From positions 124,001 through 188,000 of the forward strand of contig NZ_PVNO01000023.1 in the NCBI RefSeq assembly GCF_002993325.1: DNA of 64,000 nucleotides, in the 5' to 3' direction. The stretch is from Alteromonas gracilis (GTDB lineage: Bacteria > Pseudomonadota > Gammaproteobacteria > Enterobacterales > Alteromonadaceae). Position 1 is the first letter of the stretch, and each line of letters starts with the position of its first letter. Position numbers and translations under genes: made by a program. Under the pieces are notes generated by a model, which saw nothing but the letters and a program-made list of their open reading frames with translations, made no database searches and was not told the origin of the DNA. Shown here in pieces: positions 1 to 8,583 of the stretch.

Positions 1-1396
1 GGGTCATACTTTCATATAGCCCTACTTCATAAATGAATGCCTGCCCTTTACCAAGCTCTTTGGCCCTGTACATGGCGGCATCTGCACACTGTAGAAGGCT
101 CTCTATATTGTCGCTATGTTCTGGGAACTCAGCTATACCTACACTGGCCGATAGCCTAAGCTTTGAAGATTTTGCTCGTACAAGGTTCTCTTCAATTTTC
201 TGAATAAGCTGCGTAGATTTATCTGCCACGTCTTTAACTGTTTGGCCAGGCAGCACTGCGATAAACTCGTCGCCACCCCACCGGCCGACATTGCCACTTT
301 TGTCGAATATACCAGTCAATAATGTGCCGACGCGCTTTAGTTCGATGTCGCCTTGATCATGTCCCGCCGTATCGTTAATCGCCTTAAAACCATCTAAGTC
401 GATAAAAGCTAGTACAAATTGCTGCTTATTTTTAACCAGCGTTGAAATAAACTCTCGTAGGGAGTTTCTATTTGAAAGACCCGTTAATTCATCACTAAGG
501 GCCAGCTGACGCAGCTTCGCCTCATTGCGCTTCCTATCCGTGATATCCCGCATTGTCGCTATCAAATAAGATGACGTTTGCTGGTACGTTTCAAACAAAG
601 CTATCGAAATATCGACGCTTTTAACCTGCTCACCTTTTGCTTTTATTGAAGATTCAAAGCGTAGTTGTTTGTTTATTCCCAGCAGTTCTCTGTTCACTTT
701 CTCGGAAATGAATATCCGATTAAAGTCCATTCCAATGCACTGTTCTTTTACCGATGCGCCCATTAATTGAATAAATGCATCGTTGCACTCTGTGATAACA
801 AGTTCTGGCGATAGGACGAGCATAGGCTCTCTTGAGCTCGCAAAGGCCGACGCCATCAGATGAAAGGAATGTTCAGCCTTACGCTGAGAGGTGATATCTT
901 TGGTGGTACCTACGATATGCAAGGCCTCACCATTTTGACCCCGTTTGAGTACACGCCCTCTCAACCGCACCCACTGATATTCACGCTCTAGCTTTAATCG
1001 AAAGGAAAATTCAATGCGATCGCGGTTTCCGTGTAGCGCCATGGTCCAGTGAAATTGAAGACCATCGAGGTCATCCTCATGCACGCGCTCCATCATATGA
1101 ATTAAGGTTCCAGACCACGTTATCTCATTCTCACTATGCAGTGAGAATGAACGAATTTCCATTATGTCTGTGTTGGCTTTCCAGCTCCAAAACGATTCTT
1201 GAGACGCCCATAACGCTAATTCTAAATCCTTTTGAACAGCTTGGCTTTCTTTGAGAGTTTCATAGAGGCTTTGAGTTTTTTCTCGTAATAGTTGCTCCGC
1301 CTGTTCTCTAGAATTGCGCTCACGCTTTAACCGCCGTTCTAAAATTGCAGTACGGTCTTTCTGCTTAACAGAATCGTGCGAAGTGTCATGCGCCAT
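1..1396 (-). CDS. PAS-GGDEF diguanylate cyclase-like protein (partial, C-terminus beyond window)
   Basis: The reading frame starts at ATG 1396 and is open to the left edge, giving about 465 residues without a stop. An N-terminal basic, coiled-coil-like stretch (residues about 10-55) is followed by two PAS-like regions (about 60-170 and 175-290), the second ending in a typical MRDITDRK linker. A GGDEF domain follows, with RWGGDEF at residues 372-378 (bases 263-283). The residues upstream of GGDEF read DKSG where the RxxD inhibitory I-site would lie, so product inhibition is probably absent. The last residues resemble the linker leading into an EAL domain, but this lies outside the window. It begins 11 bases after the H-NOX gene, so the two are probably co-transcribed; in Shewanella and Legionella H-NOX proteins control such c-di-GMP enzymes. 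The partner role is inferred; the GGDEF call is secure. Confidence 0.88.
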   Translation of the reverse strand, partial: MAHDTSHDSVKQKDRTAILERRLKRERNSREQAEQLLREKTQSLYETLKESQAVQKDLELALWASQESFWSWKANTDIMEIRSFSLHSENEITWSGTLIHMMERVHEDDLDGLQFHWTMALHGNRDRIEFSFRLKLEREYQWVRLRGRVLKRGQNGEALHIVGTTKDITSQRKAEHSFHLMASAFASSREPMLVLSPELVITECNDAFIQLMGASVKEQCIGMDFNRIFISEKVNRELLGINKQLRFESSIKAKGEQVKSVDISIALFETYQQTSSYLIATMRDITDRKRNEAKLRQLALSDELTGLSNRNSLREFISTLVKNKQQFVLAFIDLDGFKAINDTAGHDQGDIELKRVGTLLTGIFDKSGNVGRWGGDEFIAVLPGQTVKDVADKSTQLIQKIEENLVRAKSSKLRLSASVGIAEFPEHSDNIESLLQCADAAMYRAKELGKGQAFIYEVGLYESMT

Positions 1397-1407
1397 TACG
1401 CCTCCAG

Positions 1408-1944
1408 CTAAACGATAGAGATACTAAACTCGTATGTGTGAGGAATATCGAGCTGGTGGGTTTCTCTTTCTAATTGGCAGTTATAATACTCTGCTGCAGC
1501 GTCCATCAAACCCTCAGCTAGCGGATATAGCTCTCTTTCGGAGTAATACTGTAAGCGCATGGTCGTGTCTGTGCGAGAAAGCACTTTAAATCGCGGTAAG
1601 TCGGCATCGGGATAAAGTTTTTTAACCTGAACATGAATATCGCTATCTAAATGCTCTAACATTTGCAATATATCAGTGGTGTTTGCAAGCACATCTCCAT
1701 GCACTGCACCAAGCTTCCCGAACAGATAATAGCCAAAATCATATAGCAATTCGTTGGCCGATTTACCCGTTTTTTCTACCAGCACACCTACCAAACGCTC
1801 CATTTGTTCAAATGGGTAATAGCCAACAGCGGTATAAGCACCGTCATTTTCTAATTCAGCCTCCATGATAACGTCGTCTGCGAAATCAGGAGACACTTTC
1901 TCCTCTAGCATATCGATAAACGACGTAAAAACTATTCCTAGCAT
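1408..1944 (-). CDS. H-NOX heme nitric-oxide/oxygen binding sensor protein
   Basis: This 178-residue protein has the length and layout of a stand-alone bacterial H-NOX domain. His104 in the segment DSDIHVQVKKLY matches the proximal heme ligand of the family, Pro118 matches the conserved heme-distorting proline, and the YxSxR heme-propionate motif is present as Tyr133, Ser135 and Arg137. It is expected to be a soluble ferrous-heme NO sensor acting on a partner enzyme. The partner is most likely the PAS-GGDEF protein that starts 11 bases downstream. It follows parC by 63 bases and has a reasonable ribosome site (GAGGA) 7 bases before the ATG. The family call is firm; NO as the ligand is inferred from family knowledge. 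Confidence 0.92.
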   Translation of the reverse strand: MLGIVFTSFIDMLEEKVSPDFADDVIMEAELENDGAYTAVGYYPFEQMERLVGVLVEKTGKSANELLYDFGYYLFGKLGAVHGDVLANTTDILQMLEHLDSDIHVQVKKLYPDADLPRFKVLSRTDTTMRLQYYSERELYPLAEGLMDAAAEYYNCQLERETHQLDIPHTYEFSISIV

Positions 1945-2007
1945 AAAAAATCCTCAGCAAATCCTATAGTGAGTCTAGTTCAACCAGGCTTAAGAACAAA
2001 CTAAACT

Positions 2008-4293
2008 TCATGACAAATCTTCGGATGTCTCATCCTTATTTGGCAAAACTACTTCAACAGAGTCTACCCGTTGGAGCCCTCGTGGAAGCTTGTTACCGCG
2101 CCGGCCTCTTTCACCGTGATAATGCGCTAAGTCAGCCGCGCTGAGCGTCATATTACGTTTTCCTGCACCAACCTTAATGGCAGCACCATCAGGAACAACT
2201 GCAAGCACTTTCACATACTCCTCACGAGACTGGGATTTAGCTGAAGGAATATTAATTAGCTTATTTCCCTTACCTTTACCCAAGCTTGGCAAGTCGCGCA
2301 GCGGGAACATCAACATACGCCCTTCGTTAGAAATACTTAAGCACCAATCTGAGTCAGGGTTAGTAACAGGCATTGGCTTCATTACTTTCGCCGCAGTAGG
2401 TAACGACAAGTAGGCTTTACCCGCTTTATTTTTACTTACCATGTCTTTAAAGGTACCAACAAAGCCATAGCCTGCATCAGAGCCAACCAAAAACTTACTT
2501 TCGTCCTGAGCCATGATGACATGCTGAAACGATTCTCCACCCACAATACTAAAACGGCCTGTTAGTGGCTCGCCCTGACTTCTAGCAGAAGGGAGTCCAT
2601 GAGCATCGCAAGAGAAAGTACGACCCGAGCTATCCATAAAGACCGCGGGCTGATTGCTCTTTCCCTCTGCACTTGATAGATAACCATCACCAGCTTTATA
2701 ACTGAGACCTTCTGCATCAACATCGTGGCCCTTCGCGCATCGTGCCCAGCCTTTTTCTGAAAGCACGACTGTTACTGACTCGGCAGGAACCAACTCTTTT
2801 TCAGACAGTGCTTTAGCCTCACCACGTTCAACGATAGGTGAACGCCTGTCATCGCCATACTTTTCGGCATCAGCAAGAATTTCTTTTTTGATGAGAGTTT
2901 TAAGACGGCGATCTGACCCCAACAGCTGCTGAAGCTTGTCCCGTTCTTCGGCAAGCTCGTCCTGCTCGCCTTTAATTTTCATTTCTTCTAGCTTCGCTAA
3001 ATGCCTTAGCTTAAGTTCTAAAATGGCTTCTGCTTGCTTGTCGCTCAACCCGAATCTCGACATCAATTCCGGCTTAGGTTTGTCATAAGTTCGAATAATT
3101 TCGATAACTTCATCGATATTTAGAAATGCGATGAGTAAACCTTCTAGAATATGAAGGCGCGCCAGTACTTTATCGAGTCGATATTGCAAGCGACGAGTGA
3201 CCGTATCTTTCCGGTATTGCAACCACTCAGATAATATAGTGCGCAGGTCTTTAACCTGAGGACGGCCGTCTAGCCCAATCATGTTTAAGTTAACGCGATA
3301 ATTTTTTTCAAGATCAGTGGTCGCAAACAAGTGCTGCATCAACTGAGTCACATCAATGCGATTTGAACGTGGCGTAATGACTAATCGCGTTGGGTTTTCG
3401 TGGTCAGATTCATCGCGAAGGTCACTTACCATCGGCAGCTTTTTAGCCTGCATTTGCGCTGCAATTTGCTCCAGAATTTTTGCACCAGACGCTTGGTGTG
3501 GCAGCGCTGTAATCACTACATCACCATTTTCTTCTGTATATACCGCTCGCATTTTGATGGAGCCTCGCCCCGTCTCATACAGCTTTTGAATATCAGACTT
3601 TGGCGTAATGATTTCCGCTTCCGTCGGATAATCTGGCCCATTCACGTGCTCTAACACATCGCTCAATTCGGCTTTACTATTATCCAACAGCATAGCGCAG
3701 GCATTGGCCAACTCTCTTACATTGTGAGGCGGAATATCAGTGGCCATCCCCACCGCGATTCCGGTAACGCCATTAAGTAAGATGTGCGGCAAGCGCGCTG
3801 GAAGCACACTCGGCTCTTCGAGTGTTCCATCGAAGTTTGGCACCCAATCCACTGTGCCTTGGCCCAGCTCATTGAGCAGGACTTCTGCGAAACGAGAGAG
3901 CTTAGCTTCGGTATAACGCATGGCAGCAAAGGATTTAGGATCATCTGGCGCTCCCCAGTTTCCTTGCCCGTCAACCAGCGGATAGCGGTAAGAAAACGGC
4001 TGCGCCATAAGTACCATTGCTTCATAACACGCTGAGTCGCCGTGAGGATGAAACTTACCTAAAACATCCCCCACGGTTCTGGCTGACTTTTTATATTTGG
4101 CGTTAGCGCTTAGCCCTAAGTCAGACATTGCGTAAATAATACGACGCTGAACTGGCTTTAAGCCGTCAGAAATGTGCGGCAATGCGCGGTCCATGATGAC
4201 GTACATGGAATAGTTAAGATAAGCGTCTTCGGTGAAACGTCGAAGAGGAAGTTGCTCTACCCCATCGCGATTAATAATGATCTCGTCACTCAT
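2008..4293 (-). CDS. parC: DNA topoisomerase IV subunit A (ParC)
   Basis: This 761-residue protein is the A subunit of topoisomerase IV, which with ParE decatenates daughter chromosomes. The N-terminal breakage-reunion domain carries the catalytic tyrosine, Tyr127, in AAMRYTE. The quinolone-resistance region reads [12 protein letters not shown], with Ser87 and Glu91 in the wild-type (sensitive) state. A C-terminal DNA-wrapping domain occupies roughly residues 500-740. Length is usual for proteobacterial ParC (about 750). parE is not adjacent: the next gene upstream is a divergent sensor kinase. The upstream sequence shows no clear Shine-Dalgarno, but the N-terminus matches the family, so the ATG at 4293 is kept. 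Confidence 0.97.
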   Translation of the reverse strand: MSDEIIINRDGVEQLPLRRFTEDAYLNYSMYVIMDRALPHISDGLKPVQRRIIYAMSDLGLSANAKYKKSARTVGDVLGKFHPHGDSACYEAMVLMAQPFSYRYPLVDGQGNWGAPDDPKSFAAMRYTEAKLSRFAEVLLNELGQGTVDWVPNFDGTLEEPSVLPARLPHILLNGVTGIAVGMATDIPPHNVRELANACAMLLDNSKAELSDVLEHVNGPDYPTEAEIITPKSDIQKLYETGRGSIKMRAVYTEENGDVVITALPHQASGAKILEQIAAQMQAKKLPMVSDLRDESDHENPTRLVITPRSNRIDVTQLMQHLFATTDLEKNYRVNLNMIGLDGRPQVKDLRTILSEWLQYRKDTVTRRLQYRLDKVLARLHILEGLLIAFLNIDEVIEIIRTYDKPKPELMSRFGLSDKQAEAILELKLRHLAKLEEMKIKGEQDELAEERDKLQQLLGSDRRLKTLIKKEILADAEKYGDDRRSPIVERGEAKALSEKELVPAESVTVVLSEKGWARCAKGHDVDAEGLSYKAGDGYLSSAEGKSNQPAVFMDSSGRTFSCDAHGLPSARSQGEPLTGRFSIVGGESFQHVIMAQDESKFLVGSDAGYGFVGTFKDMVSKNKAGKAYLSLPTAAKVMKPMPVTNPDSDWCLSISNEGRMLMFPLRDLPSLGKGKGNKLINIPSAKSQSREEYVKVLAVVPDGAAIKVGAGKRNMTLSAADLAHYHGERGRRGNKLPRGLQRVDSVEVVLPNKDETSEDLS

Positions 4294-4599
4294 GATAATT
4301 TTTTCGTTTTGTTATTAATACCAATTCGCTCGTGATAGTACGGCAGTCGTTGTCGGATATTAGCGCACGACTTAAAAGAATCACGTGAACGTTACAAGCT
4401 ATTGTGGGGTAAACCGCTATTGTGTGCAATCTTTGAAAACCATTGCGGTATGTTTGTTTGGCGATTTAACGTCCTAAGCGTTTGTTTTGTTATTCTTCAA
4501 AGACAGTGGTTAAATAGAGCAGATTGAATACTACCGCTTATTATTCAGTTGCGATTAAAACAGTAGACCTTACCTAAACAATAAAAAGTACAGATATAT
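4294..4599. other. Intergenic region between divergent parC and hybrid kinase
   Basis: These 306 bases separate two divergent genes and must hold both promoters. I see AT-rich stretches but no convincing conserved operator, hairpin or ORF. A 25-codon open frame near 4449 lacks a ribosome site and is not called. Confidence 0.5.
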
Positions 4600-7500
4600 A
4601 TGGCTATCTTTCGCGTATTCTTTTTTCTATTTTGTCTTTTGGGCAGCTGCCTAGGGTCGAATGCCCAGGCTCAGCATATCGAACAGCTTTTCGATGAAAA
4701 GAGTACGCTAGATTTATCTGATTCTTTATTTTATCTATTTGAAACCGATTACCAACTGACCATAAGTGATGTATCAAGAAGGCGAAATGACTTTCTAATG
4801 CATCCTCATCACAATCCAAATTTTGGTTTTCGCAATAACGGCATGTGGCTGCTAACCAGTGTCGCTAATGTTTCTAACGAGACGAATTGGGTCTTTTCGA
4901 TAAACTTTAGCCAGCTTGATAACGTCGATTTTTACTTGGTGCAAAACGGCAAGGTGTTGGCACAGAGTCATCAAGGTAAAGCACAGAAAGAGCAAAAGTT
5001 TCGCGTACCCACCTTTCGTGTAGAACTGCTTGATAGCAAGCCCGCTGATCTCTATATACGCATAGAAAGCCAGTCATCCAGTCTCATCGCCCCTATTCGC
5101 ATTCAAGCTGAACCAGTTCACGACCTCGCTTATCAAGTCGATAGTCTGTTGTGGGGCCTCTTTTATGGTGGCTTACTTATTCTCGCTATTTATAATTTAG
5201 TGCTGTTTTTTGGCGTAAGAGAAAAAAGTCTTCTCGCCTATGTGGGCTATATTTTTGCGGTCATCTTATGGCAGTTTGTATGGGGCGGTCATACGCAATT
5301 ATTGTTTATCGAGGGTATCCCGTCATGGATAGTGGGTCACTCAGAGCTTATTTTTGTGATTATTGGTCTTAGCTCGGGCCTATTTACTATCATGTTTTTA
5401 GACACCAGGAAAAACTCGCCTACCGCCCACCCTGTGATAAAAGTACTCATGATTGGCCAGGGATTAACTGGCTTTATCTGTTTTGCTGATGTCTTGCCAT
5501 CAATGTGGAAGAACAATCTGGTTTATGGGCTGGGGCTAGTTGCAATATTAAGTTATATTTACGCGGGTTTCGAAGCGTTCATCAACAAGTTTAAGCCCGC
5601 GCGGTACTTTATTTTTGCATGGGGCATGCTGGCTAGCGGCGCAATAATTGGCATGCTTAGCTTGGTTGGTATATTGCCAACTAATGATTTCACCACATAC
5701 TGTTTCCAGGTAGGCGTCTTTCTTGAAGCAGGGTTATTCTCGTTTGCGCTTATGGAGAAAAGCAGAAGACAGCTTGAAAGCGAAGTAGAACAAGCGACGA
5801 ATGATTTGCGCAATAACGTTGAACTGATTGAAGAGCAAAATGCGCGATTAGATATCGCCAGAAAAGACGCCATTAAAGCAAGTAATGTGAAATCACAGTT
5901 TCTTGCAAACATGAGTCATGAAATTCGTACACCACTTAACGCCATTTTAGGTTTTAGCCGAGAACTAGACAACGCTTCACTGCCAAGCGATCAGCAGGAG
6001 CAAGTAAGAATTGTTAGTACCGCCGCTGACAACCTGCTAACCATTGTTAACGACATACTGGATTTTTCAAAGATTGAAGCGGGTAAGCTACAAATAAATA
6101 ACCAGCCCTTTTCACCCAATAAACTGCTAGAAGAAATGGTCACCATAATGGCTAAATCTTCCCATAGTAAACGCATTGAATTCGTTTTCGATTTAAACCC
6201 CTTGCCTGAAAAGTTAATCGGCGACGTGTTTCGCATAAAGCAAGTGCTGAACAATCTTCTTAGCAATGCTTTAAAATTTACATCTAGCGGCACTATCACA
6301 CTAGCAGTGAGCGGGCGCTCCCTATCTCACGGTATTCATGAAGTGAATATAACGGTGGAAGATACGGGAATTGGTATCAGCCGGCATGACAGGAAAAAAT
6401 TGTTTAACGCGTTTTCTCAGGTAGACGATGCGCTTAATCGCAACTATCAAGGGACAGGGTTGGGGCTCGTCATTAGCCGAGAATTGGTGCGATTAATGAA
6501 CGGTGATTTATCGCTTAAAAGTGTCGTTGGCCAAGGCTCGACCTTTAACGTGTCGTTGAGGATGAACCAGTTAAGCCAAAAATTTTCACTTTCACCTTCA
6601 GAAGAGTGGGCGGGCAAGAGCGTGGTCATTTTCGACCCGGTTCCAACAACCCGACGTGCAAGCGTAAAAATTATGGCAACACTTGGCGCGGCCGTTACCT
6701 CTGTTGAATCCTTAGCGTACCTTTCTACACTTACAGAACAGGTTGATTTCTTTATGGCGACAGTACCTGTAAGTAAAATGGCGGAGCGAGACACGTTTCT
6801 TAGCCAATTTGTTCAGTTTCCTGCCAAAAAACGTATTCTCTGGTATTCAGGCCCAGAACCATTTGCACAATATCCAAGCTTATCTCAGCACTTCCATTCT
6901 CAAATACGTATGCCGATGACGCTCACTAAGCTCGACAGCTTAGTGCACAATCAAATGAAGCCGGTGAAAAATGCAATACACGAAAAAATAGCAAGCCTGC
7001 CAAAAATCAAAGTGTTAGCGGTCGATGATATGGAAATGAACCTTAAGCTATTACATACTTGGCTTGATCAATCTCCGGTCAATTTGGTAACCACAATTAG
7101 CGGTCAGGATGCCGTTAATCAATGCCAAACCCAAGAGTTTGACCTAATCCTAATGGACGTGCAGATGCCGGGCATGGACGGCTTACAAGCGACCCGAGAA
7201 ATCCGTAAATCACCATTGAACATGGGCACGCCAATTGTGGCGGTTACCGCTCACGCGTTTAAAGAAGAACAGGAGCGACTGCTCGCGTCAGGAATGGACG
7301 ACTATCTGCCTAAACCCATAGAAGTTGAACAACTTATTAATTTGATTAAGTCGTGGTGTATTAATATAGAGCCAGGAGAGATAGCGCTCCCGTCTATAGA
7401 TTGGCAGCTTGCACTGAAACGGGCTAATCAAAATCAAGATACGGCAGAAGAAATGCTTCAAAGTTTCGTTGACTTGCTGCCAGAAACAATTGAGCTTCTC

Positions 7501-7719
7501 ACTACACTTTGGGAATTAAAAGACTATAACGAACTCAAATCTGAGGTGCATAAGCTGCATGGCGCATGTTGTTACACTGGCCTACCGAGATTTCAGCATT
7601 TGGCCAACGAGACAGAAAGCGCCCTTAAATTAGGTCAACACGAGTTAGTTAAAGAGCACTTACCCGCGCTTATCGAAGAAGCAAAGAAAGTGGTAAAAGA
7701 GAGTGAGCATAAGAAATAA
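4600..7719 (+). CDS. 7TMR-DISM hybrid sensor histidine kinase with receiver and Hpt domains
   Basis: This 1039-residue protein has a signal peptide (about 1-24), a periplasmic 7TMR-DISMED2-type sensing domain (about 40-175), seven predicted membrane segments (about 183-388), a short coiled coil, a HisKA domain with phospho-acceptor His440 in MSHEIRTPLN, and an HATPase domain with N, G1 and G2 boxes (about 545-665). A degenerate receiver-like stretch (about 670-790) precedes a true receiver domain (about 800-920, Asp853 in LMDVQMPGMDG) and a C-terminal Hpt domain with His984 in HKLHGACC. It carries a full internal phosphorelay, but no response regulator with an output domain is adjacent, so the final target must be elsewhere. 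DISM extracellular domains are thought to bind carbohydrates; the ligand here is unknown. It converges with the DUF2982 gene, 4 bases away. Confidence 0.93.
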   Translation: MAIFRVFFFLFCLLGSCLGSNAQAQHIEQLFDEKSTLDLSDSLFYLFETDYQLTISDVSRRRNDFLMHPHHNPNFGFRNNGMWLLTSVANVSNETNWVFSINFSQLDNVDFYLVQNGKVLAQSHQGKAQKEQKFRVPTFRVELLDSKPADLYIRIESQSSSLIAPIRIQAEPVHDLAYQVDSLLWGLFYGGLLILAIYNLVLFFGVREKSLLAYVGYIFAVILWQFVWGGHTQLLFIEGIPSWIVGHSELIFVIIGLSSGLFTIMFLDTRKNSPTAHPVIKVLMIGQGLTGFICFADVLPSMWKNNLVYGLGLVAILSYIYAGFEAFINKFKPARYFIFAWGMLASGAIIGMLSLVGILPTNDFTTYCFQVGVFLEAGLFSFALMEKSRRQLESEVEQATNDLRNNVELIEEQNARLDIARKDAIKASNVKSQFLANMSHEIRTPLNAILGFSRELDNASLPSDQQEQVRIVSTAADNLLTIVNDILDFSKIEAGKLQINNQPFSPNKLLEEMVTIMAKSSHSKRIEFVFDLNPLPEKLIGDVFRIKQVLNNLLSNALKFTSSGTITLAVSGRSLSHGIHEVNITVEDTGIGISRHDRKKLFNAFSQVDDALNRNYQGTGLGLVISRELVRLMNGDLSLKSVVGQGSTFNVSLRMNQLSQKFSLSPSEEWAGKSVVIFDPVPTTRRASVKIMATLGAAVTSVESLAYLSTLTEQVDFFMATVPVSKMAERDTFLSQFVQFPAKKRILWYSGPEPFAQYPSLSQHFHSQIRMPMTLTKLDSLVHNQMKPVKNAIHEKIASLPKIKVLAVDDMEMNLKLLHTWLDQSPVNLVTTISGQDAVNQCQTQEFDLILMDVQMPGMDGLQATREIRKSPLNMGTPIVAVTAHAFKEEQERLLASGMDDYLPKPIEVEQLINLIKSWCINIEPGEIALPSIDWQLALKRANQNQDTAEEMLQSFVDLLPETIELLTTLWELKDYNELKSEVHKLHGACCYTGLPRFQHLANETESALKLGQHELVKEHLPALIEEAKKVVKESEHKK

Positions 7720-7723
7720 CTAC

Positions 7724-8419
7724 TCACTGAGCCTCGTCTATTTGTCGAGCTCGTTGGCATCGCGCGATAAGAGCAGCAAACTCACTGGCGTCACGATCTA
7801 ACTCTGAACTCGCTATAAAAATGTCATAGCCAAGTCGTTTCCTCAGCTCTACCATGCGGTGAGCTAACATTGCTTTAATGCCTTTTATGACGGTGCCATC
7901 TTCCATTACATACTGCTTGTCGTCGAACATTGATTGCTCATAGCAGCTCCCTGATGCGCAATTCCCATCTGTGTTTTGCATCAGAAGCGGACGCTGCTCC
8001 ATCAATAAATGTGTGGCAAGTCGTGGCGAAATAGTGTGTAGAAAGTCGGTGTAACTTTTAAGTTTAAACCCTACTGTTTCAAGAGGAACATGGTCCAGAC
8101 CATGACGTACACGCGGACAATCTGCTCGCTGAAGATTATCCCAGTGTATACGCCAGCTTCCTAATCGATGACGATAGGTAATAAAGTCTTTGGCTATCTC
8201 CAGGCTAAAGTCTGGCTCACGAATTTTAAAATAACCCACCAACAAGCAAACTAATGCGGCGCTGGTTAGAAAAATGCCGGCTAAAAAAAGCCAGTCTGGT
8301 AAAAACACCAACCACAAAGCAGACACTATTAGCCCAACGCACCCCATAATCAAGCTAGTAATGCCATTACTTTTTGACGCAGCTCGAATAAAAATAGGTT
8401 CAACATTAGTGCCAGACAT
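7724..8419 (-). CDS. DUF2982 family inner-membrane protein
   Basis: This 231-residue protein has two hydrophobic segments near residues 20-65 followed by a soluble domain of about 165 residues. The arrangement matches the gammaproteobacterial DUF2982 family, whose function is unknown. A cluster of cysteines (CASGSC, about residues 154-159) lies in the middle of the soluble part. The start at 8419 overlaps by 14 bases, in another frame, the end of a 40-codon ORF, which suggests translational coupling. It converges with the hybrid kinase gene. The family assignment is from memory of the domain and is fairly confident; no role is proposed. Confidence 0.75.
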   Translation of the reverse strand: MSGTNVEPIFIRAASKSNGITSLIMGCVGLIVSALWLVFLPDWLFLAGIFLTSAALVCLLVGYFKIREPDFSLEIAKDFITYRHRLGSWRIHWDNLQRADCPRVRHGLDHVPLETVGFKLKSYTDFLHTISPRLATHLLMEQRPLLMQNTDGNCASGSCYEQSMFDDKQYVMEDGTVIKGIKAMLAHRMVELRKRLGYDIFIASSELDRDASEFAALIARCQRARQIDEAQ

Positions 8420-8528
8420 AAAGATACACCACCAACATAATTAGGGCCCAAACAATATAGAGTCGCGTGCGTTTGCACTTAACGCAGTCAGTATGCCACC
8501 AGCGCAGTAATGGGTTTGTTTTTCGCAT
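8406..8528 (-). CDS. Small membrane protein with CxxC motif, overlapping DUF2982 gene
   Basis: An open frame of 40 codons runs from ATG 8528 to TAA 8406. The first 20 residues are polar, Trp- and Arg-rich and include CVKCKR, a CxxC motif; the last 18 residues (YIVWALIMLVVYLYVWH) form one membrane helix. The stop codon lies 14 bases inside the following DUF2982 gene, in another frame, as in translationally coupled pairs. The basic stretch next to the helix suggests an N-in, C-out topology. The ribosome site is weak (GAGCTAG about 7 bases upstream). I do not recognise the protein. Amino-acid composition and overlap make a real gene more likely than not, but it is unproven. Confidence 0.5.
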   Translation of the reverse strand: MRKTNPLLRWWHTDCVKCKRTRLYIVWALIMLVVYLYVWH

Positions 8529-8583
8529 ACGCTAACTAGCTCAATTAATACGTTTATTAAAAGGGGATAGTTTACCCTTAAAA

